Assembly: GCF_001074975.1 (NCBI RefSeq)
Contig: NZ_JUUO01000127.1
Location: 62,001 to 126,000, forward strand
Source: Streptococcus pseudopneumoniae
Lineage (GTDB): Bacteria; Bacillota; Bacilli; Lactobacillales; Streptococcaceae
Direction of reading: 5' to 3'
Length of the DNA stretch: 64,000 bases
This document shows, piece after piece, positions 18,895 through 28,930 of this stretch. How positions within the stretch are numbered: the first letter of the stretch is position 1; each line of letters starts with the position of its first letter. Both the position numbers and the translations under genes were made by a program. The notes beneath the pieces were generated by a model. That model was not told the DNA's origin, searched no databases, and saw only the letters and a list, made by a program, of their open reading frames with translations.

Positions 18895-19371
18895 TTACAC
18901 CTTTCCTAAGTTATAGTACATGAGCAGGTCTGGAATTTCCGGACATACTCCACCTTCGCTTGCAGGTCTTTCTGCAAGTTGTTTTTTTACTTCTTCAGCA
19001 ATATCCAGCTCTTTGAGAGCATGGACTTCTTCTGTGACCAATTCCTTATCTGAAGCGACTATCTTGATGTGGGTTTCTTTGTCACTTGGGAAAATATACC
19101 CACCAGCACTAACCTCTAAGCGGTATTCCCCGATTGGCAAGATAGCGTCCAGATTAAAATTCACGCCTGAGTTCGTGACAGTTACCTTTTTCTTCCATTG
19201 GTACTTGCCCATGGTCAGACTAACGACCGCCACCTTCCCTTCAAGAGAGGAGACGGCTCGATAATCTTCGTTTAAGAGGACAAATCCAAAGGTAGAAGCT
19301 ACATCACCCTGCTTGATGAGGTGACCGCCATCAACTTGATCAAGATTGGTCGTATTGAGATTACAACCCAT
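18895..19371 (-). CDS. BppU-like baseplate upper protein
   Basis: A 158-residue protein. The beta-sandwich part (about 20-110; DVASTFGFVLLNED, SLTMGKYQWKKKVTV, LPIGEYRLEVSAGGYIFPSD) resembles the N-terminal domain of phage BppU, which positions receptor-binding proteins on the baseplate. The C-terminus is charged and helical. ATG 19371 follows AAAGGGG at good spacing, so it is preferred over the ATG at 19389. Confidence 0.72.
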   Translation of the reverse strand: MGCNLNTTNLDQVDGGHLIKQGDVASTFGFVLLNEDYRAVSSLEGKVAVVSLTMGKYQWKKKVTVTNSGVNFNLDAILPIGEYRLEVSAGGYIFPSDKETHIKIVASDKELVTEEVHALKELDIAEEVKKQLAERPASEGGVCPEIPDLLMYYNLGKV

Positions 19372-19822
19372 TCTGCGCCCCTTTCTCATCTTCGACTAAG
19401 ATGTCATCTCTAATCTGCAACAACTCAAAATTGTTGTACAAGTGATCTATGTAGCCATTGCCCCCCAAAGCTTTATAGCTATTGTGCATGTTCTCGACCA
19501 CATAAAACTCATCTTTCATAGTAAAACCACGACGGATTGCCCTGCGAATATCACGATCGAGGCGCATCCTCATCGTGACAAGGTGCGCATCGTCGTGTAG
19601 TTTTAGCTTTTCCTGTACTTCATCAATTTTGGCGTTGTTCTCGTCAGCAGTAATCTGGACATCTTTGATTTGTTTCTTGACATCATTCAATTCAGAAATG
19701 ATTTGGTCTGTCAGTTCCTTTGATTTCTTCGGCACTTTATAGCCCAACCAAGCTATGATGATTGGAGTAGCCACTGGTAGCACGTTCATGAAGAAATGTT
19801 CTGTTGATTGTAAGACGTCCAT
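19361..19822 (-). CDS. Phage membrane/coiled-coil protein of the tail region
   Basis: A 153-residue protein with an N-terminal hydrophobic stretch (VLPVATPIIIAWLGYKV), a coiled-coil middle (KELTDQIISELNDVKKQ) and a C-terminal FYVVENMHNSYKALGGNGYIDHLY segment. It resembles small proteins encoded beside phage fibres. ATG 19822 behind GAGGTG is chosen. Its end overlaps the BppU-like start. Function unknown. Confidence 0.7.
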   Translation of the reverse strand: MDVLQSTEHFFMNVLPVATPIIIAWLGYKVPKKSKELTDQIISELNDVKKQIKDVQITADENNAKIDEVQEKLKLHDDAHLVTMRMRLDRDIRRAIRRGFTMKDEFYVVENMHNSYKALGGNGYIDHLYNNFELLQIRDDILVEDEKGAQNGL

Positions 19823-19832
19823 AGGCACCTCG

Positions 19833-19985
19833 CTAGTTCGCCAAATGGCTCAAGCCAAGGCGTTCCAATTCTTTTCGTACACGTTCTCGGAAGCGTTTAT
19901 TGACAAATGAAAAGTCAATCGCTCCACGTTTCAGCAGGTTGATGTACATGTCGATTTTAGCTTGGTCTAATGTAATTTTACTCAT
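19833..19985 (-). CDS. XkdX-like small phage protein
   Basis: A 50-residue basic protein (MSKITLDQAKIDMYINLLKR ... LERLGLSHLAN). It matches the short XkdX/CD1375-type proteins found near phage tail-fibre genes. ATG 19985 follows GAGGTAGC and overlaps the end of the upstream gene, so the longer frame from 20045 is rejected. The function is not established. Confidence 0.75.
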   Translation of the reverse strand: MSKITLDQAKIDMYINLLKRGAIDFSFVNKRFRERVRKELERLGLSHLAN

Positions 19986-20649
19986 TGTTGCTACCTCCAT
20001 TGTTTTCACTAGTGCTCGCTTCGCTTGTCGGTGTAGGAATTTCATGTTCTGTCTCGCTTTCTGTTGGTTGTTCTACTGCTGGTGCAGGTTGGGTAGGCGC
20101 TTCTGCTACTGGCTGTTCAGTAGTCGGTTGCGCTGGTACTGGTTCAGATACGACCACATTAGGAACTCCGTTTGTGGCTACTTCTGTAGCTGGTTGTGGC
20201 TCTGTTTGAACTGGTGGAGTTACTGGAGCAGGTTCAGCAGGAGTTGTCTCTGCCTCAGCAACGTGTGGTGCTTCTTCATGTCCCTCTGCTTCATCCTCGT
20301 GTTCATGATCAATGCCATTATGTTTCTCAAGTACTTCCAAGCGTGCAAAGATTTCCTCGATATCATCAGTATTATGCAAGCTGATCTTCTGCATACCTTC
20401 CATAAGCTGATTCGCTTGTTCAAGTGCTGCAGTCGTTTTAGCCAACTGTTCTTGGTTCTTAACGATAGCACTTGTAGGGTCTAATTCGGTGCGTAGAATC
20501 TCTTTGACTGCTTCAATGAGCGTTTCATCCATATCTCCCAAACGGTCACCCTCTAACTCACGAGTGAAAAAAGTAAAAGGCTTGTCACATTGAATAGAAA
20601 CTTCCGTCTTGCCAACTCTGAAAAATTTATTTACTAATACAAATTCCAT
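19978..20649 (-). CDS. DUF1366-like phage protein with Pro/Glu/Thr-rich tail
   Basis: A 223-residue protein. Residues 1-100 form a compact domain of DUF1366 type (MEFVLVNKFFRVGKTEVSIQ, helical end EQANQLMEGMQK). Residues 115-223 are a disordered region rich in Pro, Glu, Thr and Ala (PAPVTPPVQTEPQPATEV). The tail may act as a flexible spacer in the fibre assembly; this is inference. Confidence 0.72.
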   Translation of the reverse strand: MEFVLVNKFFRVGKTEVSIQCDKPFTFFTRELEGDRLGDMDETLIEAVKEILRTELDPTSAIVKNQEQLAKTTAALEQANQLMEGMQKISLHNTDDIEEIFARLEVLEKHNGIDHEHEDEAEGHEEAPHVAEAETTPAEPAPVTPPVQTEPQPATEVATNGVPNVVVSEPVPAQPTTEQPVAEAPTQPAPAVEQPTESETEHEIPTPTSEASTSENNGGSNNE

Positions 20650-20666
20650 GTTTAATGTTCTCCTGT

Positions 20667-21044
20667 TTATTTAAAATAAAAATATAGCGAATCGCCACTT
20701 CTAAAATTATTTTTTAATACTTGCTTTTGATTGCTATCCCAAAATTTAACATATAATGTACGGGGTGTTATATACGCGTATTTAGCGTACACGGTAGTTA
20801 TAGTATCATTTGAATGTTGGATTCTTATTTTTACACTATTCACCTTGTTTTCTTCACGATAATTATTATTGAAGAAACCGCCTTTAGCAGTTATATCAAA
20901 AACTAAATAGTCTTCTGATTCTGTTGGGGGGTATAAGTATTGAAACCAACCAACGTAGACCCACTTGCTCCAGACAAGTTTGTCACCCACATATCGCTCG
21001 ACAATGTCTTTACCACCAACATAAATTCCTTCTCTTGTAGCCAT
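20667..21044 (-). CDS. Hypothetical tail-region protein
   Basis: A 125-residue protein. The start MATREGIYVGGKDIVERYVGDKLVWSKW resembles N-termini of small streptococcal phage baseplate-associated proteins; the rest is beta-rich with aromatic residues (YVGWFQYLYPPTESEDYLVF). It lies between two fibre genes. Function unknown. Confidence 0.6.
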   Translation of the reverse strand: MATREGIYVGGKDIVERYVGDKLVWSKWVYVGWFQYLYPPTESEDYLVFDITAKGGFFNNNYREENKVNSVKIRIQHSNDTITTVYAKYAYITPRTLYVKFWDSNQKQVLKNNFRSGDSLYFYFK

Positions 21045-21052
21045 AACATCAC

Positions 21053-21532
21053 CTACTCATACACATCATAGATTGTGTTCGAATCTTTCGTTCTGATTGC
21101 ATCATACTGGGCTTTCGAACCGTACCAGTATTTCATTTGCTGGTTTCCGTTTTGGTTAATCAGCTTGTGTGCAACTACTTCGGACGGTGTGCTTGGAATC
21201 CCAAGCGCTGACCTGTTTACTCGTAAAACACCCGAACTATCGACTGTAATCGTTGAGTTATCAGGTCTCACCACACCAGCCTGCCCACTAGTTGCAGTCT
21301 TGGCTTTCATCACACCATTCGACACCTCTGTTGTCTGATTATCTGGCCTGACAATCCCGTTTGAGCTAGATGTTGCCACTGATACATTGCTACTGATTCC
21401 ATTTTTTAATGTCTGCACAGATACTTTCTTCAACCCACGGCCATCATGAATCATGATGTTGTCCGAGTTGTTGACCTGACTAGCCTGTGGCAAATCAGTT
21501 ACTTTTCGTGTCTGTGTACTAATTACTGCCAT
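21053..21532 (-). CDS. Tail fibre accessory protein
   Basis: A 159-residue protein beginning MAVISTQTRKVTDLPQASQ. It carries two related segments, GIVRPDNQTTEVSNGVMK and GVVRPDNSTITVDSSGVLR, typical of repeated beta-structure in phage fibres. GGAGGTATAAG precedes ATG 21532, within four bases of the upstream stop. It probably forms part of the distal fibre or its chaperone. Confidence 0.72.
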   Translation of the reverse strand: MAVISTQTRKVTDLPQASQVNNSDNIMIHDGRGLKKVSVQTLKNGISSNVSVATSSSNGIVRPDNQTTEVSNGVMKAKTATSGQAGVVRPDNSTITVDSSGVLRVNRSALGIPSTPSEVVAHKLINQNGNQQMKYWYGSKAQYDAIRTKDSNTIYDVYE

Positions 21533-21533
21533 C

Positions 21534-22580
21534 TTATACCTCCATTCTATATTTCCAATCTGCGACAATCACATGACCATTTTCATCAGCAAGTAAGGCA
21601 TGTTCTGTACCGTCGTCTGTACGAATTGGAGCAGTGAAGTCGTTTTGTAAGAACATGTACTCGATAGCATTTAGTCTATCTTCGTGTTCCTGAAACTCAC
21701 GCTTCAAAGCCTCTACAGACTCATAGCTTGCTTGTCTAACGTTGTCTACGTTACCAAGCCCAACTTGTTGCTTCGTAACGCTATGTGGATTGTTGTGATT
21801 AGTTGTGTGATTGTTAAAATCTTGCTTACTTGCTTGCTCAACATTCGTGACATTCCCTAGTCCCACTTGTTGTTTGGTAACATTGTGTGGGTTGTTTCGA
21901 TTTTGAATGTGAGCAGTAAGGTCTGCTTGATTTGCTTTATTTGTTGTTTGGTTGCCGATAATCGCTTCAAGACCATCGATATCAGCTACCCTATGACGGT
22001 GGATTGCATCGGCCTTCCCATTCCAACGTATTCGTTCCTGGTCAGAAACATGGCGTGGAACATCTCTAATGTGATTATCGATACTGGTTTGTAGTTTTCT
22101 TTCTGTCGCTTTCAATTCAGGGACAGTTGCATAAACCAAGTTAGTCGCATTATATTGAATGGTAATCTGGCTATTCTTGCTGATAGTTGTATTGAAATCA
22201 TAATCTCGATATACATAAGCAGATGTTTTAGGAGGAATTACATCTCCCTGCTCTGCCCAAGTATACATGTACATGAACTCTTCGTGATTCCCACGTTTTG
22301 CAAACACACCGATTTCATTTATGATCATTTCGCGCTCAATCCGTGAATTATCAAACCGAGCTGTTAGACGAATTGTATCAGCTACATCAGTCGATAAAGA
22401 CTGTGTCACTTGCAGAGAATGAACTACTTGTGCAATATTGTTCTTCTTGCCAATGTCCGTCCGATGCCGGCCGCTACCCAAAGCTATTCGAGTGAAAACC
22501 AGTGGTTCTCTATTTTGAATTGCTAAGGCTGTTTCGCTGATTGCTTTATCAGTTACAATAGGCTGGATAAAATATCCCAT
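21534..22580 (-). CDS. Phage tail-collar fibre protein (gpH-like)
   Basis: A 348-residue protein. The N-terminal ~160 residues match the phage tail-collar fibre domain (MGYFIQPIVTDKAISE, ALGSGR, MIINEIGVFAKRG). Then come DHIRDVPRHVS and two copies of NPHxVTKQQVGLGNV, the short repeat seen in many fibres of contractile phages. It attaches fibres to the baseplate. It lies just after the gpI-like gene, as in P2- and PBSX-like tails. Confidence 0.88.
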   Translation of the reverse strand: MGYFIQPIVTDKAISETALAIQNREPLVFTRIALGSGRHRTDIGKKNNIAQVVHSLQVTQSLSTDVADTIRLTARFDNSRIEREMIINEIGVFAKRGNHEEFMYMYTWAEQGDVIPPKTSAYVYRDYDFNTTISKNSQITIQYNATNLVYATVPELKATERKLQTSIDNHIRDVPRHVSDQERIRWNGKADAIHRHRVADIDGLEAIIGNQTTNKANQADLTAHIQNRNNPHNVTKQQVGLGNVTNVEQASKQDFNNHTTNHNNPHSVTKQQVGLGNVDNVRQASYESVEALKREFQEHEDRLNAIEYMFLQNDFTAPIRTDDGTEHALLADENGHVIVADWKYRMEV

Positions 22581-22590
22581 TTATTTCCTC

Positions 22591-23109
22591 CTATTCAAAT
22601 CGCACTGAACGAATATCACTGAATGTATGAGCGCTAATATAAATTGTATTCATCATTGGTGCTTCAACCGAGAATTGGATTCCTAAATGAGCAGGAATCA
22701 ACTCACGCACATACTTTAAGAAACGGTTCAAATACCCCGTCGGTAATTGCCCTAAAAATCGGATATGTACCGCTGAACCCTTGACCGTTACTAAGTTATT
22801 GATATTCGTAAAGCTCTTTGTAATTTTTTGTAAACTCACTGAGTTGATTTTAATTTTGGAAGAAATTAAAGTGATTAGATACCGCCTTCGTTCTTCCAAG
22901 TCGGTTGTTTTCGGTTTTACCTGAAGAGCCTTTTCCCAACGTGTAATCCAGTCTTCCGTTGCTTCTGGCAGCAACATCAACCGTCTAGTATCAAAGATTA
23001 AGTCTGTAATCAATTCCAACTCTGGAATTTCAGTCTCAAATAAATCATTGATTGTTGGATCTAAGACCTCTGGCAAAGCCGATAACATACGATATCTAAC
23101 GTGCGACAT
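22591..23109 (-). CDS. Baseplate protein, YmfQ/DUF2313-like (gpI-like)
   Basis: A 172-residue protein (MSHVRYRMLSALPEVLDPTI ... YISAHTFSDIRSVRFE). The position between gpJ- and gpH-like genes and the helix-rich N-terminus fit the YmfQ/P2 gpI class of baseplate proteins. It overlaps the end of the baseplate J gene by 14 bp. Confidence 0.85.
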   Translation of the reverse strand: MSHVRYRMLSALPEVLDPTINDLFETEIPELELITDLIFDTRRLMLLPEATEDWITRWEKALQVKPKTTDLEERRRYLITLISSKIKINSVSLQKITKSFTNINNLVTVKGSAVHIRFLGQLPTGYLNRFLKYVRELIPAHLGIQFSVEAPMMNTIYISAHTFSDIRSVRFE

Positions 23110-24151
23110 TAATAGTTACCTCCGTTAGCTTAGGCAACATCGTATTTGATAATTCGATACTCTGTTCCCTGTCGTTCAACAAAACACGGTCCACATCTCG
23201 AACCCCATTGATTCTGTCAATGATTGTGGCAACTTTATAGTTCCGAACCTCTTTCTCTTCAAATGCTTCTTCACGTAAGTATTTAATGAGTTGGATTCTC
23301 GCCTCGTTCTTGATTGTTTCAATGTCTACATCTTCATCAATCTTGATAGTTGCAGTAATACGAACGTTGTAGCCACTTACAGATTGCACGGTCACATAAG
23401 CACCAATCGGAGCCACACCTAACCCATGGCCACTTGGTTCAGGATCCAAGTAATTCTTGAACTTCTTTACCAGCTCTGCACTCGCTTCATTACCGTCGGC
23501 ATCTGTGATGGAAACACGTACCGTGTTTTCTCCCTTCCAGAGTGGTTCAATAAGTGCTGAACCAACACCAACAAACTCACTGGCCCATTTCTTGTATTGG
23601 GCAATATTCCCATTTAAAGTCGGTGTTTTCAAGTACTCAATGGTACGTTTACGAAGTTGCTTATCCGTCTCTTCGTCTTCGCCTACGACGATAACAGAGC
23701 CGATTTCTGCCCCTTTAAAGTCGCTCAATACATCAATATTAATGAGTTGCCCTCTTACATAGTTAGGTGCATTTCCGACCTGTTCAGCCACTACACTATA
23801 CTCAAATCCAGAGCGACGTTCTAAGACACGGAAATTATACTCGCTATTAACCACACTAAAACGGGTTCCGAGTGGTATTTCCTGTTTGAATTGAACCAAT
23901 CGAACTGATGCTGTAGCTGGTAAGCGCTCAACTCCGAACTGTCTACATAATCGAGTTAGGAAGATTCCTGTACTAGTATCTAAAAAGTTGACTTCCTCAT
24001 ACGATTTTAAGACCGTATACTGAATGGCGACTTCTCGAGCTGCAGGCGCAACTAGATTGTACAAGACAGACCCTTGTCTTTTATCATACTTATCATCAAA
24101 CAAGGCCAGCATATCCTCTAAAATTTCTGGATATGTTTTTACCTTTATCAT
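23096..24151 (-). CDS. Baseplate J-like protein
   Basis: A 351-residue protein with family features LLDLV-type start (ILEDMLALFDDKYDKRQGSV), LTRLCRQFGVER, GETDKQLRKRT-like segment (EDEETDKQLRKRTIEYLKTP) and the C-terminal MLPKLTEVTINVAR. Baseplate J proteins form the wedge of contractile tails. This is direct evidence for a myovirus-type particle. Confidence 0.92.
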   Translation of the reverse strand: MIKVKTYPEILEDMLALFDDKYDKRQGSVLYNLVAPAAREVAIQYTVLKSYEEVNFLDTSTGIFLTRLCRQFGVERLPATASVRLVQFKQEIPLGTRFSVVNSEYNFRVLERRSGFEYSVVAEQVGNAPNYVRGQLINIDVLSDFKGAEIGSVIVVGEDEETDKQLRKRTIEYLKTPTLNGNIAQYKKWASEFVGVGSALIEPLWKGENTVRVSITDADGNEASAELVKKFKNYLDPEPSGHGLGVAPIGAYVTVQSVSGYNVRITATIKIDEDVDIETIKNEARIQLIKYLREEAFEEKEVRNYKVATIIDRINGVRDVDRVLLNDREQSIELSNTMLPKLTEVTINVAR

Positions 24152-24546
24152 CTTTTCACCTCCAAATTCATCTCAAATGTCCCGAAATCACTATCAACCA
24201 TGAACTGCACATAAAACTCATCTTTCTTTACCTTAGTAGAAAAAGAGTGAGCCTCATGAATCCTGTCATCTTCATACAAGGCTTCTTTTATGCGCCGTGC
24301 GATATCCATCTGGGCATAATCCATATCCCCACCAAATAGAGCATCTAACTCTACACCGTACCGATGATCATAAATCGTATAGATGAACCGTTCAGTCGTC
24401 AGCATGCGTCTGATAGATTGCTTCAAAGCATGGATACCGTCTGTTTCTAGCAAGATATTGGTTTCATCTAGTGTTAAGCTAGGCTGTTTCTTAGCTTCAA
24501 CAACATTTTTTGCGATGTTTAAAAAGTTTGTTTTAGGAGTACTCAT
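24148..24546 (-). CDS. XkdS-like / DUF2634 baseplate protein (gp25-type)
   Basis: A 132-residue protein. The DGIHALKQSIRRMLTTERF and YRYG-like (YDHRYGVELDALFG) segments are those of the gp25/XkdS lysozyme-like baseplate wedge family. It overlaps both neighbours by four bases. Confidence 0.85.
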   Translation of the reverse strand: MSTPKTNFLNIAKNVVEAKKQPSLTLDETNILLETDGIHALKQSIRRMLTTERFIYTIYDHRYGVELDALFGGDMDYAQMDIARRIKEALYEDDRIHEAHSFSTKVKKDEFYVQFMVDSDFGTFEMNLEVKR

Positions 24547-24839
24547 TCATCAGAACCCCCTTTCACTTTGCGCTTGTAGTGGAAAATCTTCTTGTACAAG
24601 ACATAATAAAACCCTCCACCATCTTGTCTGATAAGATGAAGGGTTTGACCTACGTACTCAGGATCCAATGTTTCATCTGTCCATGTGACAGCAAGCATGG
24701 AATCATCCAAAATCAACTCATTGGTCAATTGGATTTTGAGTGGAGAAACCGACAAAACGATACCTGTTGTTATCTTGGCGAACTGGCGATTTTCAATGAA
24801 ATTACTGATTAGTTTTTTTAAATTTTCTATCACTTCCAT
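24543..24839 (-). CDS. XkdR-like / DUF2577 tail protein
   Basis: A 98-residue protein (MEVIENLKKLISNFIENRQF; GIVLSVSPLKIQLTNELILDDS split by a loop). The SP-LKIQ-ldd-l pattern fits the XkdR/DUF2577 family of PBSX-type tails. It lies in the expected slot between the XkdQ- and XkdS-like genes. Confidence 0.82.
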   Translation of the reverse strand: MEVIENLKKLISNFIENRQFAKITTGIVLSVSPLKIQLTNELILDDSMLAVTWTDETLDPEYVGQTLHLIRQDGGGFYYVLYKKIFHYKRKVKGGSDE

Positions 24840-25805
24840 CTACTCACCTCCTGCCATAAATAATTTAATCTCCATCGTGTGTTTCTCTGCACTGAAAGAA
24901 TGAGTTGCCTCTTCAATGACATACCAACCCTTCTTCTCAATATCCTTAACATCCACATAGACTGCATGACCTGCTAAAAAGTCAATGCTGCCAATATCGG
25001 CTTTCAGACTGAAAGTTTCTTTGGGACGGTTTTTCATCTTCAGGAGCATTTCGCCCCATTGCTTGATTTGCCCCTCAGTTGCTTTCTCATCCACTTTTTT
25101 CATGTACTGAAGTTTTCCCCAAGCGCCGATATTGTAGCTATCCTGATAGATGTAGACCTCTCTCTTCTTGGTTTCTTTGTTCTCTTGTATCAAGCGGACA
25201 ATATTGGCGCTATCTTCAATCGAACCTTCGAACTCAAAGCTAGACATAAAGGATTCATTCCCGATAATGTACTGGATTGGTAAGTTTTTCGGAGTTGTTA
25301 GTGTTAACTCTCCAAACTTGTCATACAAAACCAGCAATTCTCCACTTTGTACCAAGGTCTCGTCCATGGCCTCCTGGATAATATCCAGAGCCTTCTTATC
25401 CTCTTTCAACTGAGGGGATAAGGTCACGGCTGGGGCTTTTAGTTCCCCAATCTTCAAATCGAAATCTCCTGCGATTGCTGAGACGATTTGATTGACGTTT
25501 TTATCCCTGGCAACGAAGTTGATATTGCGTAGCAAATACTTTATCTGGTCATGGAAGGTCAAGGTTGTCTTGGTATCTTTTTCGTACTTGATTTTGGTCA
25601 AATAACCAAAGAATACCTCTTTGTCATCTAGCTTGAAAGCAAGTGGAGAACCATATTCAAAGGCTACTTTTGTAGAGTTGTACAAGCTAATCTCCACGCT
25701 CCAAGCCGACCCTTTTCTAGTTGTCTTGAATTCAACCTTTTCAGACACAGTTGCTAAATCCCATGTATCTCCAGTTTTATTGTTCTGATAGAATAATTGC
25801 ATCAT
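24840..25805 (-). CDS. XkdQ-like tail hub protein
   Basis: A 321-residue protein of the XkdQ/late-control-D class forming the hub under the tail tube. It includes [18 protein letters not shown], a [12 protein letters not shown] strand pair, [18 protein letters not shown] and [24 protein letters not shown]. The ATG at 25805 overlaps the LysM gene stop (ATGA) and gives the usual N-terminus MMQLFYQN. Confidence 0.85.
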   Translation of the reverse strand: MMQLFYQNNKTGDTWDLATVSEKVEFKTTRKGSAWSVEISLYNSTKVAFEYGSPLAFKLDDKEVFFGYLTKIKYEKDTKTTLTFHDQIKYLLRNINFVARDKNVNQIVSAIAGDFDLKIGELKAPAVTLSPQLKEDKKALDIIQEAMDETLVQSGELLVLYDKFGELTLTTPKNLPIQYIIGNESFMSSFEFEGSIEDSANIVRLIQENKETKKREVYIYQDSYNIGAWGKLQYMKKVDEKATEGQIKQWGEMLLKMKNRPKETFSLKADIGSIDFLAGHAVYVDVKDIEKKGWYVIEEATHSFSAEKHTMEIKLFMAGGE

Positions 25806-26464
25806 GGTATCACAAACTCCTGTCCAGGATAAATCCAATGAGGGTCTTTGATTTTGTCTTTGTTGGCTTCGTAAATTTCAGTATATCGGCTGCCATCTCC
25901 ATAAAAGGTCTGAGCAATCCCCCACAGGGTATCACCACTCACAACCGTATGGCTTTTTTGAGCAGGTTTCTCAGTCGTAGGGCTACGTTCTTCCGTGGCT
26001 TTCGCCTGCGGTTTCTTTTTAGTAGCCTCAAGCGCCTGCTTGTCTTTGATGGTGACCTTACGGGGTTTATGAGACCGATATTGTAAGAACTTAATCTTAT
26101 AGATCAGGTCATGTTCATATCCTGTCTTGGTAGATACATCGAACTGTTCCACTAGAAATTTCCCGTTAATAGCAGAACCAAAAGCACCCCCAATCATGAG
26201 TTGAATAGGAGTGCCTTCAGTCTTAAATTTACGAATAGAGGAGACAAAGGATTCTGGAGAGACACGGCTATTACGTTGGTAGTTTCCGTCGTATCTTCCA
26301 CTAGGAATAAAGGATTCAAACTCAATCGATTGAAGTTCTGGATTTCCGACAAGCGGAACGTTACCAGTATCGATGATAGCGACTGTCTCAATTCCTTGCT
26401 TGTCCTCCAGTTTGATTTCTTCTGGATTCACTGGCAATTTAATGCCTTCAATAAATATAAACAT
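25802..26464 (-). CDS. XkdP-like LysM-domain tail protein
   Basis: A 220-residue protein. N-terminal ~140 residues form a tail-tube-like domain ([32 protein letters not shown]). A basic linker rich in Lys/Pro follows, then a C-terminal LysM (about 170-218: [20 protein letters not shown] ... [11 protein letters not shown]). It joins the tail tube to the hub and may touch peptidoglycan. GGAGGTAG precedes the ATG. Confidence 0.9.
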   Translation of the reverse strand: MFIFIEGIKLPVNPEEIKLEDKQGIETVAIIDTGNVPLVGNPELQSIEFESFIPSGRYDGNYQRNSRVSPESFVSSIRKFKTEGTPIQLMIGGAFGSAINGKFLVEQFDVSTKTGYEHDLIYKIKFLQYRSHKPRKVTIKDKQALEATKKKPQAKATEERSPTTEKPAQKSHTVVSGDTLWGIAQTFYGDGSRYTEIYEANKDKIKDPHWIYPGQEFVIP

Positions 26465-26478
26465 CTGCTACCTCCTTC

Positions 26479-28929
26479 CTAGTAAGCCATGAGGCCGTCA
26501 GCGCCGTTATTCAAAGCGTCTACAATGGTTGCATTCAAATCATCCAATACGTTGGCATACTGTCCAGCGTTGTTAATGGAGTCGATGTTGGTGACAATCT
26601 CTGGTTTCAAGGTAATAAAATTCTGTTGCCACTTCATGGTCGCAACGTCCTTAATTAGCTTGATGTATTCATCGTCCAGCTTGATTTCATCCTCAATCTT
26701 TCCGACTTTATCCAATTTACCACCAGTAGGATTATGGCCACCGCCACCTTTTCCTCCGTCGCCTTGTCCAGGGGCTGAACTTGCTGGGCTGAGTTCGTAA
26801 GGTGTCTTTCCTTGGTCGCCCAAGAAGTTGTTTCCTGCACCGTTCGCATCTCCAGCTCCTTTGAAGAAACCACCGACAGCCTTATCGATACCTTGACCGA
26901 TTTCATAACCTTTATTAAAGGCTCCCATTCGGTCTCCAAGTTCAAGATAACCTAGTTGTGGAGTGTCAAGGTGCGGAGTTTCTAAACTAGCTTTGTGTTG
27001 TTTGAGACCATCTGCCAAGTGCAGACCTTCAAAGGTTTTCTTAACTGGTTTTTGCATGCTATCAATCGCACCAGCTACATCTCCTGCAAAATTAGTTCTA
27101 CCAAGCGAAACCGAACCAACTGCACTGATGTTCAACCCAAGACCATTCAAGAAGCCAATCATGCTATTAAATCCGCTAAGGACAGAGTTAATCATCCCTT
27201 CAACAGAACTAATAACACTATTGACCATACTATCAACAAATCCTGCAATAGCTACAGCCATATCACGGCCACCTTGAGCAATATCATACCAAGCGCTTTG
27301 AACTTGGAAAGACATCTCGTTCCATAAGTTAACAGCACCAGTAACAAACCAGTCGATAAAGTCTAAAATACCTATCAAAATAGTTAAGATAGCCTGATAG
27401 AGAAACATCCAGAATGCTATTGCGGTATTTACGTACCAAAAAACACCCTGCAACATCATATTAATCACCCAGATAGCTACGTTAGCAATAGTAAGAAGTA
27501 TATTCCAAATGGTCATTCCTAGGTAAAATATAGCCCCTATGATAATTCCTGTAGCTGATAAAGCTGCACCAGTAAGATTGTTAAACCATGCGACCAAGGC
27601 ATAGAAGAGGCCGATAAGGACAATGACTGCCATGACAATCAACATGATTGGGTTCATTGCCATCACTGCATTCAAACCAGCCATTGCAGCTTTCGCAACA
27701 TTTGTAGCAATACTAAACAAACCTGTCACAATTCTTGCTGCGTTCATTGCGACTATATAAGTTCCTATAGCGATTGCTACAGCAATAATAATCGGTTGAA
27801 TCACAGACCAGTTATCGATGACAAATTGAGCAATCGGGGCCAACATACTCCAAACAGCTCCAATCATATCCATGGCAAAGATAACCGCTTGAACAACATA
27901 TTGAAGCACCGTGGCTACAATCTGGGCAAATTGTTGGAATGCGGACGAGTTCACTATCTGATTAATCTTAATCGATATTGGCTCAAGTGCCTTGGTCACA
28001 AAGTTCAGGAAGTTCTGCCATGCCCTGCCCCAGGTTAGGGGCATGTTGCGAAATTGTTGATCAATCGCTTCACTTGCTTCTAGCATGGCTGTTTTGACAA
28101 TGTCAGCCGTTATCTTCCCGTCTGCCCCAAGTTTTTTAACCTCACCACGGCTAACGCCTAGCTTGTTTGCAATAGCTTGGATTAAGGCTGGTGAAGTCTC
28201 GGCTAGAGAACGCAATTCGTCACCCTGTAACTTACCACTAGCCATAGCCTGAGTAAGCTGAAGCATGGCATTTTTTTGTTCTTCAATGCTTGCACCACCG
28301 ACTACAAAGGATTTGTTCATGGTTTCCAAAAAGGCAATTGTTTCGCCATTGTTTTGGAAAACATCGCCAGCTTGCATCCTCATCTTAGCGACACCGTTTG
28401 CCATGGTTGTATAGGCTGAACCTGTACGCTGTGCTGATGTATAGATAGATTTTTGCAGTTCCTCTGTCGTCTGCGTGCTGTCTCGAATCATATCTAAACG
28501 GGCGTGCATATTGGCATACTCGTCTGACATGCCTATAGCTTGCTTTGTAATTGCACCAACCGCAATACCAGTTAAAGCAGTCTTTAACAAACCTTTCAAA
28601 GATACTAACTTACTTAACTTGTTAGAAGCGTTATTAGAGGCATTCCCTAAATCTCTTAGAGCCAGTTCTTCTTTTTTTAGTCCTGCAGCTGCTAGCGTTG
28701 CGCTACTTATGAATCTACCATTGATATCAATGACTCGCCCAGCTTTATTGACAAAATATTGTCCAGAATCGCCAGCTTTTTTCATAGCGGACTCTTGAGC
28801 CTTCATAGCTTTATCTATGCCAGAACCTGCGTTTTTGACACGCTCCATAGTCGCATAGATTTTATTTAAAGTGCCTGTGACTCTATCGGTCAAAGACATG
28901 GTTGTTTGTATATTGGCCAATAGAATCAC
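26479..28929 (-). CDS. Tape measure protein
   Basis: An 816-residue protein. A coiled-coil N-terminal region, the tape-measure domain (about 100-330: TNLSKLVSLKG-like segment, NAMLQLTQAMASGKLQGDEL, SPALIQAIANKLG), then several long hydrophobic segments (about 340-530) and a flexible C-terminus. It sets tail length and leaves through the tube with the DNA. The start is GTG 28929 or a TTG a few codons later. It directly follows the -1 frame end of the tail chaperone. Confidence 0.9.
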   Translation of the reverse strand: MILLANIQTTMSLTDRVTGTLNKIYATMERVKNAGSGIDKAMKAQESAMKKAGDSGQYFVNKAGRVIDINGRFISSATLAAAGLKKEELALRDLGNASNNASNKLSKLVSLKGLLKTALTGIAVGAITKQAIGMSDEYANMHARLDMIRDSTQTTEELQKSIYTSAQRTGSAYTTMANGVAKMRMQAGDVFQNNGETIAFLETMNKSFVVGGASIEEQKNAMLQLTQAMASGKLQGDELRSLAETSPALIQAIANKLGVSRGEVKKLGADGKITADIVKTAMLEASEAIDQQFRNMPLTWGRAWQNFLNFVTKALEPISIKINQIVNSSAFQQFAQIVATVLQYVVQAVIFAMDMIGAVWSMLAPIAQFVIDNWSVIQPIIIAVAIAIGTYIVAMNAARIVTGLFSIATNVAKAAMAGLNAVMAMNPIMLIVMAVIVLIGLFYALVAWFNNLTGAALSATGIIIGAIFYLGMTIWNILLTIANVAIWVINMMLQGVFWYVNTAIAFWMFLYQAILTILIGILDFIDWFVTGAVNLWNEMSFQVQSAWYDIAQGGRDMAVAIAGFVDSMVNSVISSVEGMINSVLSGFNSMIGFLNGLGLNISAVGSVSLGRTNFAGDVAGAIDSMQKPVKKTFEGLHLADGLKQHKASLETPHLDTPQLGYLELGDRMGAFNKGYEIGQGIDKAVGGFFKGAGDANGAGNNFLGDQGKTPYELSPASSAPGQGDGGKGGGGHNPTGGKLDKVGKIEDEIKLDDEYIKLIKDVATMKWQQNFITLKPEIVTNIDSINNAGQYANVLDDLNATIVDALNNGADGLMAY

Positions 28930-28930
28930 C